64,000 nt of DNA. It comes from Pseudomonas abyssi (GTDB taxonomy: Bacteria > Pseudomonadota > Gammaproteobacteria > Pseudomonadales > Pseudomonadaceae). The stretch is from assembly GCF_002307495.1 (NCBI RefSeq), contig NZ_NTMR01000012.1, forward strand, positions 172,030-236,029, in the 5' to 3' direction. The first letter of the stretch is position 1, and every line of letters starts with the position of its first letter. The notes below the pieces were generated by a model that ran no database searches, was not told the origin of the DNA, and was given only the letters and a program-made list of their open reading frames with translations. Positions 55,368-64,000 of this stretch are shown in pieces. Both the position numbers and the translations under genes were made by a program.

Positions 55368-56480
55368 ATGCCCCACGACCTGTCCGCCGAGCGGCAGGCC
55401 TGGTTGGCGCTGATGCTGCTAGACGGCGTTGGCCCGCGTTTTTTCCAGCGCTTGCGCTCCCTCGCCTTATCCCCCACCGACTTTCTGATTGCTCGCCCCG
55501 AGACGCTGGCACCTTTGCAGATGGCCGCATCGACCCTCGCCGATCTGCGCCGCTGGCAGCGGGGTGATGCCGAGCTGCACCAGCGTCTGCAGATGGCGCT
55601 GCAGTGGCAGGATCAGGAGGGCTGCCAGTTGCTGTTTGTGGATGACTCCGAGTATCCGCCGCTGCTGGCGGCCATCAGCGACCCGCCGCCGGTGCTTTTT
55701 GTGCGCGGCAACGCAAGCGCCCTGCACGACCCGCAAATCGCCATGGTCGGCACCCGTCATCCCAGCCCGCTCGGTGCTGAAACAGCCCGGCGCTTTGCCC
55801 ACAGTTTCACCGCCAGCGGGCTGACGGTGACCAGCGGTATGGCGCTAGGTGTGGACGGTGCCTGTCATCAGGGCGCGCTGGATGCGGGCGGGCAAACGGT
55901 CGCGGTCTGGGGGACCGGGCTGGACAACTGCTATCCGCGTCGGCACCGCAAGCTGGCCGAGGCGATTTTAGAGTACGGCGGTGCGCTGGTGTCCGAGCTG
56001 TGGCCGGATGCCGGCCCGCATCCGGCGCAGTTTCCGCGCCGTAACCGCATCATCAGCGGCTTGAGTCTGGGCACGCTGGTGGTCGAGGCGAGCCTCAACA
56101 GCGGCTCGTTGATCACCGCGCGATTGGCGCTGGAGCACAACCGTGAGGTGTTTGCCATGCCGGGCTCGATTCACAACGTGCAGGCCCGTGGCTGCCATCG
56201 CCTGCTGCGTGAGGGCGCCTGCCTGGTCGAGCAGGTGCAGGACGTGCTGGATGCCCTGCGGTTGCCGTTAACGGCGGCGCTGGAAGAGCCGGACAGCAGA
56301 AGGCCGGGCTCCCCGGATACCCCGCTCTGGCGCTGGCTGGGCACGGATCCGGCCAGCCCGGACTGGCTGGCTCGACAGTCTGGGATCGGGGTATCCGAGG
56401 TGCTGCAGCAATTGCTCGACCTGGAGCTGGATGGCCAGGTGCTGGCTTCGCCGGCCGGCTATTGTCGTCGCCAGCCTTGA
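55368..56480 (+). CDS. dprA: DNA-processing protein DprA
   Basis: RecA loader for incoming single-stranded DNA in transformation, 370 aa. N-terminal helical region, then the Rossmann-like domain with AMVGTRHPSPLGAETARRF, SGMALGVDGACHQGAL, WGTGLDNCYPRRH and FPRRNRIISGLS, and a C-terminal winged-helix. First of dprA-tsaC-hemF-aroE. Confidence 0.96.
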   Translation: MPHDLSAERQAWLALMLLDGVGPRFFQRLRSLALSPTDFLIARPETLAPLQMAASTLADLRRWQRGDAELHQRLQMALQWQDQEGCQLLFVDDSEYPPLLAAISDPPPVLFVRGNASALHDPQIAMVGTRHPSPLGAETARRFAHSFTASGLTVTSGMALGVDGACHQGALDAGGQTVAVWGTGLDNCYPRRHRKLAEAILEYGGALVSELWPDAGPHPAQFPRRNRIISGLSLGTLVVEASLNSGSLITARLALEHNREVFAMPGSIHNVQARGCHRLLREGACLVEQVQDVLDALRLPLTAALEEPDSRRPGSPDTPLWRWLGTDPASPDWLARQSGIGVSEVLQQLLDLELDGQVLASPAGYCRRQP

Positions 56481-56534
56481 GCCGCCGCGCCGCCTCGGCT
56501 ACTGTCGCAGGCATTGAATAACGGTGGAGTTCAC

Positions 56535-58047
<1,513 letters not shown>

Positions 58048-58048
<1 letters not shown>

Positions 58049-58860
58049 TGGACCGTTACGCCGTTGTCGGCAACCCGATTGAACACAGCAAGTCGCCGCT
58101 GATTCACGCCATGTTCGCCGAGCAGACCGGTCAGCAGCTGGAGTACGGCAAGCTGCTGGCGCCGCTCGACAACTTCATCGGCAGCGTGCGCGACTTTCTG
58201 CGCGAAGGCCGAGGTGTCAATGTCACCGTACCGTTCAAGGAGCAAGCCTGGGCGCTGGTCGATGAGCACACCCCGGCCGCCGAGCGCGCCGGCGCGGTCA
58301 ATACCATCATGCGCCGTGAAGATGGCAGCCTGCTCGGTGACAACACCGACGGCAAGGGGCTGGTGCGCGATATCGAGGTCAACGCCGGGCTGTCGCTGAA
58401 AGGTTTGAGTGTGCTGCTGGTAGGGGCCGGTGGCGCGGCTCGCGGGGTAATTCAGCCGCTGCTGGCGGCAGGTCCGCAGCATCTGTGCGTGATCAACCGC
58501 ACGGTCAGCAAGGCGGAAGAGCTGGCGGCGCTGTTTGTCGATCAGGGGCCGATCGCCGCTGCCGGCCTGCAATGGCTGGTCGAGCCGGTCGATCTGATCA
58601 TCAATGCGACGTCGGCGAGCCTGGCCGGTGAATTGCCGCCGATCCCCGACAGCCTGATCAAGCCCGGTCATACCTGGTGCTACGACATGATGTACGGCGC
58701 CGAAGAGACCCCGTTCAACCGCTGGGCCCGAGAGCGTGGCGCAGCGCGCTGCATCGATGGCCTCGGCATGCTGGTGGAACAGGCCGCCGAGGCATTCGCC
58801 CTGTGGCGCGGCGTCCGCCCGGACACCGCGCCGGTGCTGGCAGCTCTGCGTCAGGCCTGA
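58048..58860 (+). CDS. aroE: Shikimate dehydrogenase
   Basis: NADP-dependent shikimate pathway enzyme, 270 aa. Substrate motifs [12 protein letters not shown] and NVTVPFKE (catalytic Lys), cofactor loop [14 protein letters not shown] with [11 protein letters not shown]. Overlaps the 3' end of trpA on the other strand by 10 bp (tail to tail), so the two transcripts converge with no room for a terminator between them. Confidence 0.97.
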
Positions 58861-59642
58861 CGCGGCATTGCAGCGGCCAGCTCGGCAGTCAGCCCGAGCG
58901 CCGCTGCCACGCCGCCCTGCTGCAGCGCCTCGATCAGCGCTGAACCCACCACCACCCCATCGGCGACCTGCGCCAGTGGCGCTGCCTGCTCGGCCCGGCG
59001 CACGCCAAAGCCAACGCAGATCGGCACACTGCTTTGCGCGCGAATGCCTTCCAATGCCTGCGCCACCGCGGTGTGATCCGCTGCGCCGACGCCGGTGACG
59101 CCGTTGTGCGAGACGTAGTAGAGAAAGCCGCTGGCGTGCTCCAGCACTCTGGGCAGGCGCTGGGCGTCAGTGGTTGGCGTTGCCAGACGAATCATCTGCA
59201 GACCGGCGTCTCGGGCCATCGGGCCCAGTTCGTTGTCGTGCTCGGGCGGCAGGTCGACCACTAGCAGGGCGTCCACACCGGCCTCTGCGGCGTCACGAAT
59301 AAAGTCCGCACCGCCGTAGCGATGGATCGGGTTGTAGTAACCCATCAGCACCAGCGGCGTGCTCTGGTTCTGTTCGCGGAAACGGCGCACCAGCTCCAGC
59401 GTGCGCTGCTGATTCTGCCCACCCTGCAGGGCGCGCAGGGCCGCGGCCTGAATGGTCGGGCCGTCGGCGGTCGGGTCGCTGAACGGCATGCCCAGCTCGA
59501 TGATGTCGGCACCGGCAGCAGGCAGCCCCTGCAGCAGTTCCAGGCTGGTATCGAAGTCCGGATCACCGGCGCAGATGTAGGTCACCAGGGCCGCGCGGTT
59601 GTCACGGGCGCAGTCGGCAAAGCGAACGTCTAAGCGGCTCAT
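58851..59642 (-). CDS. trpA: Tryptophan synthase alpha subunit
   Basis: Aldolase-type subunit of tryptophan synthase, 263 aa, TIM barrel. Catalytic Glu in [16 protein letters not shown] and Asp in [21 protein letters not shown] is the phosphate loop. ATG overlaps the trpB stop (ATGA), coupling the two partners. Confidence 0.97.
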   Translation of the reverse strand: MSRLDVRFADCARDNRAALVTYICAGDPDFDTSLELLQGLPAAGADIIELGMPFSDPTADGPTIQAAALRALQGGQNQQRTLELVRRFREQNQSTPLVLMGYYNPIHRYGGADFIRDAAEAGVDALLVVDLPPEHDNELGPMARDAGLQMIRLATPTTDAQRLPRVLEHASGFLYYVSHNGVTGVGAADHTAVAQALEGIRAQSSVPICVGFGVRRAEQAAPLAQVADGVVVGSALIEALQQGGVAAALGLTAELAAAMPRQA

Positions 59643-60847
59643 TTTCCTTCCTCCATCAGACCCAGAATGGTTGGCATGTCCTTGTCGCCACGGCCGGACA
59701 GGCAGACCACCATCAGGTGATCTTTCGGCAGCGTCGGCGCGCGGCGGGCGACTTCGGCCAGCGCGTGCGAGGTTTCCAGCGCCGGGATAATGCCTTCGGT
59801 GCGGCAGCAGTTGTGGAAGGCGTCCAGCGCCTGCTGATCGGTTACCGCGACGTATTCGATGCGGCCCTGCTCGTGCAACCAGGCGTGTTCTGGGCCAATG
59901 CCGGGGTAGTCCAGACCGGCGGAGATCGAGTGGGCATCGGCAATCTGACCGTCACCGTCCTGCAGCAGGTAGGTGCGGTTGCCGTGCAGCACGCCGGGCG
60001 TGCCGCCCTTGAGGCTGGCGGCGTGCTTGCCGGTGTCGATGCCGTGACCGGCCGCTTCCACGCCGACCATCTGTACTTCGGGGTAATCGAGGAACGGGTG
60101 GAACAGGCCCATGGCGTTGGAGCCACCGCCGATACAGGCGACCAGGCTGTCGGGCAGACGGCCTTCGCGTTCCAGCATCTGCTGATGGGCTTCGCGGCCG
60201 ATGATCGCCTGAAAGTCGCGTACCAGCGTTGGGTAGGGGTGCGGGCCGGCCACGGTGCCGATCATGTAGAAGGTGTTGTCGACGTTGGTCACCCAGTCGC
60301 GCAGCGCCTCGTTCATGGCGTCCTTGAGGGTGCCGGTGCCGGAGGTCACGGGGACGATCTCGGCACCCAGCAGCCGCATGCGGGCGACGTTGTCGCGCTG
60401 ACGGTGAATGTCGGTTGCGCCCATGTAGACCACGCACTGCAGGCCGAAGCGCGCGCACACTGTGGCGGTCGCGACGCCGTGCATGCCGGCGCCGGTCTCG
60501 GCGATGATCCGTTGCTTGCCCATACGGCGGGCCAGCAGGGCCTGGCCGATGCAGTTGTTGATCTTGTGCGCGCCGGTGTGATTCAGCTCCTCGCGTTTGA
60601 AGAAGATCTTCGCGCCACCGTACTGCTCGGTCAGCCGCTCGGCGAAATACAGCGGGCTGGGGCGGCCGACAAATTCGGCGTTGAAGCGGTCCAGCTCGGC
60701 GATAAACGCCGGCTCGGCGCGGGCCTCGTTGTAGGCCTTTTCCAGCTGCAGCACCAGCGGCATCAGCGACTCGGCAACAAAGCGGCCGCCAAACTGGCCA
60801 AACTGCCCGAGGGCGTCGGCCTCGCGGCGATAATTCTGATGGGTCAT
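59639..60847 (-). CDS. trpB: Tryptophan synthase beta subunit
   Basis: PLP subunit joining indole and serine, 402 aa from ATG 60847 ([15 protein letters not shown]), which has AGGAGGTG upstream; the frame to 60919 is not real. PLP lysine in HTGAHKINN, phosphate loop GGGSNAMG, and CLSGRGDKD at the end. Divergent from its activator gene trpI. Confidence 0.97.
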   Translation of the reverse strand: MTHQNYRREADALGQFGQFGGRFVAESLMPLVLQLEKAYNEARAEPAFIAELDRFNAEFVGRPSPLYFAERLTEQYGGAKIFFKREELNHTGAHKINNCIGQALLARRMGKQRIIAETGAGMHGVATATVCARFGLQCVVYMGATDIHRQRDNVARMRLLGAEIVPVTSGTGTLKDAMNEALRDWVTNVDNTFYMIGTVAGPHPYPTLVRDFQAIIGREAHQQMLEREGRLPDSLVACIGGGSNAMGLFHPFLDYPEVQMVGVEAAGHGIDTGKHAASLKGGTPGVLHGNRTYLLQDGDGQIADAHSISAGLDYPGIGPEHAWLHEQGRIEYVAVTDQQALDAFHNCCRTEGIIPALETSHALAEVARRAPTLPKDHLMVVCLSGRGDKDMPTILGLMEEGK

Positions 60848-60921
60848 GCAACACCTCCTGATCAATGGACGCAGATTAGGGCAGGCAGCGCGCAGAAAAA
60901 ATCGATAAGATGGCCGCAACC

Positions 60922-60938
60922 TGTGAGAAAAAGTGACA
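60922..60938. promoter_or_regulatory. Probable TrpI-binding site
   Basis: TGTGA-N7-TGACA, an imperfect inverted repeat containing the LysR-type T-N11-A pattern, in the 97-bp gap between trpB and trpI. TrpI of pseudomonads activates trpBA from this intergenic region in response to indoleglycerol phosphate. Confidence 0.5.
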
Positions 60939-60944
60939 AGTCCA

Positions 60945-61841
60945 ATGGCCAGAGATCTTCCCTCACTAAACGCTCTGCGCGCCTTCGAAGCCGCTGCCCG
61001 ACTGGAAAGCGTGAGTCAGGCAGCGGGCGAGCTGCACGTCACCCACGGCGCCGTCAGCCGGCAGATTCGTCAGCTTGAAGACGAGCTCGGCATCGCGCTG
61101 TTCAGCAAGGCCGGGCGCGGCATCAGCCTGACCCCGGCCGGTCGCCAGCTGCGCGATGCCTGCCGCGATGCCTTCGACGGGCTGCGCGAGGCGTGCACGG
61201 CGCTGCGTCAGGACCAGCAACAGGCGCCCTTCCTGCTGGCCTGTCCGGGCAGCCTGCTGGCCCGCTGGTTTATTCCGCGACTGGACCGCCTGAACGCCGA
61301 ACTGCCCGAGCTGAACCTGCACCTGTCGGCCTCCGAAGGTGAACTCGACCCGCGCCGCCCCGGCGTCAGCGCTACCCTGCTCTACGCCGAGCCGCCGTGG
61401 CCGGCCGACATGCAGGTATATCCGCTGCGTCAGGAACGCATCGGCCCGGTGCTTAGCCCGCGCTACGCGGGTGCCGCGCGTTTGCTCGATCAACCGGCCG
61501 AGGTGCTGCTCGGCGAAGCGCTGCTGCACACCCGTTCCCGGCCCGGCGCCTGGCGCGACTGGGCCGAGCGGCAGGGGCTGGATGCGGCTCAATTGCGCAA
61601 CGGTCAGGGCTTCGAGCACCTGTATTACCTGCTGGAAGCCGCGCTCTCGGGCCTCGGCGTGGCTATCGCGCCGCAGCTGCTGGTCGCCGACGACATCGCC
61701 GCAGGCCGCCTGCTCGCGCCCTGGGGCTTTGTCGAGACCCGTCACCAGCTCGGCCTCTGGGTGCCGGAGCGCCAGCCCCAGGGCCCGGCGCAGCAGCTGG
61801 CAGACTGGCTCGGCAAGGCGTTGCAGCAGGCCGATGCATGA
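60945..61841 (+). CDS. trpI: LysR-type activator TrpI
   Basis: LysR-family regulator of 298 aa. HTH in [20 protein letters not shown] and [15 protein letters not shown]; the effector domain follows. ATG 60945 ([14 protein letters not shown]) matches TrpI; GTG 60933 would add four residues. The position divergent from trpBA identifies it as TrpI. Overlaps the next gene by 4 nt. Confidence 0.94.
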   Translation: MARDLPSLNALRAFEAAARLESVSQAAGELHVTHGAVSRQIRQLEDELGIALFSKAGRGISLTPAGRQLRDACRDAFDGLREACTALRQDQQQAPFLLACPGSLLARWFIPRLDRLNAELPELNLHLSASEGELDPRRPGVSATLLYAEPPWPADMQVYPLRQERIGPVLSPRYAGAARLLDQPAEVLLGEALLHTRSRPGAWRDWAERQGLDAAQLRNGQGFEHLYYLLEAALSGLGVAIAPQLLVADDIAAGRLLAPWGFVETRHQLGLWVPERQPQGPAQQLADWLGKALQQADA

Positions 61842-62908
61842 AGCGCCTCGCGACCCTTGGCCTCGGCGTCTGCCTGCTCTGGTTGTCCGGCTGCAGCTCG
61901 GTTGGCTATCTGTATCAGAGCTGGCAGGGCCAGCGCGCGCTGATGGCCCGCGCCGAGCCCGTTGAGCAGCTGATTGCCGACCCGCAGACCGACCCGCAAC
62001 TGGCCGAGCGCCTGCGCACCGCCAGCCAGATTCGCCGCTACGCGGTCGAGGCGCTGGCCCTGCCGGACAACACCACCTACACCCGCTACGCCGCGCTGCC
62101 GGGCCCCTATCCATTGTGGAATCTGTTTGTCACCGATGAACTGTCGCTGGCGCCGGTGCAGCACTGCTACCCGTTCTTCGGCTGCATCGCCTACAAGGGC
62201 TATTTCGACCAGGCTCGCGCCGAGCAGGCCGCCGCCGACTGGCGTGCGCGCGGCAAGGACGTCTACGTCGCCGGCATCCCGGCCTATTCGACCCTCGGCT
62301 GGTACGACGACCCGCTGTTCAGCTCCATGCTGCACTGGAGCGACGACTATCTCGCCGAGATGCTGTTTCACGAACTGGCGCATCAGCGCTTTTACGTGAA
62401 GGACGACACCGCCTTCAACGAGTCCTATGCCAGCTTTGTCGGCCAGCAGGGTCTGCGCGATTGGCTCAGGGTGCAAGGGCGAGCCGCGCACGACTCGACA
62501 GGCCGCGAACGCGAACGGGCGTTTATTCAATTGGTGCTGGCCGCACGCAGCGAGCTGGAAGTCCTGTATCAGAGCACCCAGCCAGACGACGCCAAGCGCA
62601 GCGGCAAGGCCGCGATCCTCGCTCGGCTGCGCAGCGATTACGCCAGCCTGCGCGACAGCGAATGGGACGGCGACCAGCGCTTCGACCACTGGTTTGCCGC
62701 TGACCTGAACAACGCTCGCCTGCTACCCTTTGGGCTTTACGATCAATGGGTGCCCGCCTTTGCCGCGCTGTATGCGCAGAGCAGCGGCTGGGCCGACTTT
62801 CACCAGCGGGTAGAACGCCTCGGCAGGCTCGATCCGCAAGCGCGCCTTGCCGCGCTGCGTGGCCTTTGCCCGCAGTGCGCCGCCGCAGTACAGGAGCCAC
62901 AACCATGA
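61838..62908 (+). CDS. Predicted lipoprotein aminopeptidase
   Basis: Protein of 356 aa with a lipoprotein signal (LLWLSGC lipobox, Cys near residue 20) and the zinc-metallopeptidase motif [16 protein letters not shown] (HELAH), with [13 protein letters not shown] supplying a further Glu. This matches the predicted aminopeptidase family COG4324. Sits in the trpI operon with ATGA overlaps on both sides; probably anchored in the outer or inner membrane facing the periplasm. Confidence 0.88.
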   Translation: MKRLATLGLGVCLLWLSGCSSVGYLYQSWQGQRALMARAEPVEQLIADPQTDPQLAERLRTASQIRRYAVEALALPDNTTYTRYAALPGPYPLWNLFVTDELSLAPVQHCYPFFGCIAYKGYFDQARAEQAAADWRARGKDVYVAGIPAYSTLGWYDDPLFSSMLHWSDDYLAEMLFHELAHQRFYVKDDTAFNESYASFVGQQGLRDWLRVQGRAAHDSTGRERERAFIQLVLAARSELEVLYQSTQPDDAKRSGKAAILARLRSDYASLRDSEWDGDQRFDHWFAADLNNARLLPFGLYDQWVPAFAALYAQSSGWADFHQRVERLGRLDPQARLAALRGLCPQCAAAVQEPQP

Positions 62909-63915
62909 AAGCAATTGGATACTTTGAAGCTGGCGCGCTGGACCGTGCCGACGCCCTGATCGACCTGGACGTCCCCATGCCCGCCCCCGGCCCGCAGGAC
63001 CTGCTGGTCAAGGTCGCCGCCATCTCGGTCAATCCGGTCGACACCAAGATCCGCAGTCGTCGCGGCGCGACCGGCGACACGCCCGAAGTGCTCGGCTGGG
63101 ACGCCGTGGGTGAAGTGGTCAGCTGCGGCAGCGCCGTTTCCGGCTTCGTGGCGGGTGATCGAGTCTACTACGCCGGCGCGCTGGAGCGGCCCGGCAGCAA
63201 CGCCGAATACCAACTGGTCGACGCCCGCATCACCGCCCACGCGCCGCTGTCGTTGTCTGCCGCCGAAGCCGCGGCCCTGCCGCTGACTGCAATCACCGCC
63301 TGGGAGCTGCTGTTCGACCGGCTCGGTGTCAGCGAAGGCGGCGGAGAAGGCCAGACCCTGCTGGTGGTCGGCGCTGCCGGTGGCGTCGGCTCGATCCTGG
63401 TTCAGCTAGCGCGTCAGTTGACCAAACTCACCGTGGTCGCCACCGCCGCCCGCGCCGAGAGCGTGAAATGGGTCAAGGGCCTGGGCGCGCACCACGTCAT
63501 CGACCACAGCCAGCCGCTGCTGCCGCAACTGCAGGCGCTGGGTATCAAGGCCGTCGAACTGATCGCCTCGCTGACCCACACCGATCAGCACTATCCGCAA
63601 TACGGCGACTGCATCGCCCCACAGGGCCGCCTCGGCGTGATCGACGACTTCGGCCCGCTCGACATGAGCGTGCTGAAGCGCAAGTGCGCCTCCTTCCACT
63701 GGGAGTTCATGTTCACCCGCAGCATGTTCGAAACCGCCGACATGGCCGAGCAGGGCAAGCTGCTGCAACGGGTCGCCGACCTGGTCGATGCCGGCACCCT
63801 GCGCAGTACCCTGGGTGAGCATTACGGCGCAATCAACGCGGCCAACCTCAAGCGCGCGCATGCGTTGCTGGAGAGTGGCAAGGCGCGGGGGAAATTGGTG
63901 TTGGAGGGGTTCTGA
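62905..63915 (+). CDS. Zinc-independent alcohol dehydrogenase/quinone oxidoreductase family
   Basis: MDR-superfamily NADPH oxidoreductase, 336 aa. VNPVDTKIRSRRG and GWDAVGEVV in the catalytic domain; cofactor loop VVGAAGGVGSILVQLARQL. Cysteines that bind zinc in true alcohol dehydrogenases are absent. ATG 62905 overlaps the previous stop (ATGA). Closest to the ZADH2/quinone reductase group; substrate unknown. Confidence 0.9.
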   Translation: MKAIGYFEAGALDRADALIDLDVPMPAPGPQDLLVKVAAISVNPVDTKIRSRRGATGDTPEVLGWDAVGEVVSCGSAVSGFVAGDRVYYAGALERPGSNAEYQLVDARITAHAPLSLSAAEAAALPLTAITAWELLFDRLGVSEGGGEGQTLLVVGAAGGVGSILVQLARQLTKLTVVATAARAESVKWVKGLGAHHVIDHSQPLLPQLQALGIKAVELIASLTHTDQHYPQYGDCIAPQGRLGVIDDFGPLDMSVLKRKCASFHWEFMFTRSMFETADMAEQGKLLQRVADLVDAGTLRSTLGEHYGAINAANLKRAHALLESGKARGKLVLEGF

Positions 63916-63922
63916 ACGGCTT

Positions 63923-63954
63923 TGCGCAGACTGCCCCTTTCGGGATTCTGCGCA
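63923..63954. terminator. Weak hairpin after the oxidoreductase gene
   Basis: TGCGCAGA (63923-63930) pairs with TCTGCGCA (63947-63954), a perfect 8-bp stem 8 bp after the stop. No T tract follows, so termination would be weak or Rho-assisted. Nothing supported in the last 46 bases of the window. Confidence 0.4.
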
Positions 63955-64000
63955 GGGCATCGCTCCTTCACCCATCATCCCCGCGCAGGCGCACTGCTGT

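Noticed and set aside
59717..61078. Long open frame (453 codons) on the plus strand
   Set aside because: Shadow of trpB and of the trpB-trpI intergenic region; no domain signal, and trpB is unmistakable.

Overview
The window is a chromosomal segment around the replication origin of a Pseudomonas-type gammaproteobacterium. Evidence: the order yidC-yidD-rnpA-rpmH-oriC-dnaA-dnaN-recF-gyrB; the later run plsC-gmhB-glyS-glyQ, tag, lpxL, trkH-trkA-rsmB-fmt-def, lysM, dprA-tsaC-hemF-aroE, trpA-trpB with divergent trpI (the trpI-trpBA arrangement is typical of Pseudomonas); and high GC. A Halopseudomonas or P. pertucinogena-like species is a guess. No tRNA, rRNA, CRISPR array or cas gene is visible.

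Layout. (1) 1-9091, origin core: yidC (cut by the window edge), yidD, rnpA, rpmH on the minus strand; oriC with an AT-rich stretch and DnaA boxes (2317-2916); dnaA, dnaN, recF, gyrB on the plus strand. Two perfect 16-bp parS sites lie inside recF. (2) 9097-38995, a 29.9-kb Tn7-like transposon inserted 5 bp after the gyrB stop. Its ends share 17 of 19 terminal bases and carry repeated CAAAGTTA motifs (three left, four or five right), as expected for TnsB sites. It encodes tnsA-tnsB-tnsC-tniQ, with a long TnsD-like TniQ. (3) 39017-64000, core genome again, starting with a terminator that probably ended the gyrB transcript before the insertion.

Transposon cargo, left to right: a minus-strand type I restriction-modification operon (hsdM-hsdS, an OLD-like ATPase/TOPRIM gene, hsdR, a YgjP-like metallopeptidase), headed by a DUF4258-like protein and a methylase-specificity fusion whose catalytic motifs are degenerate; an IS21-family element apparently split by a chromate-resistance module (chrB-chrA-rhodanese-chrB2 fragment); two unrecognised genes; the transposition genes; a signalling-like module in which an HTH-GHKL ATPase is paired with a STAS-like (DUF4325) HTH protein, followed by a 57-aa protein and a YegP protein, with a repeated 23-bp motif next to these genes; a two-TM zinc-motif protein; and a CoiA-like nuclease. 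The best candidates for little-described biology are the GHKL/STAS module with its motif, the degenerate M-S fusion with DUF4258, and the gyrB-adjacent insertion with its TniQ.

Core genes at right form compact, overlapping operons. Regulatory points include a predicted Ile/Thr-rich leader peptide plus a hairpin covering the ribosome-binding site of a short (no ACT domain) ilvA, a TrpI-like site between trpB and trpI, and a REP-like palindrome between glyS and gmhB.
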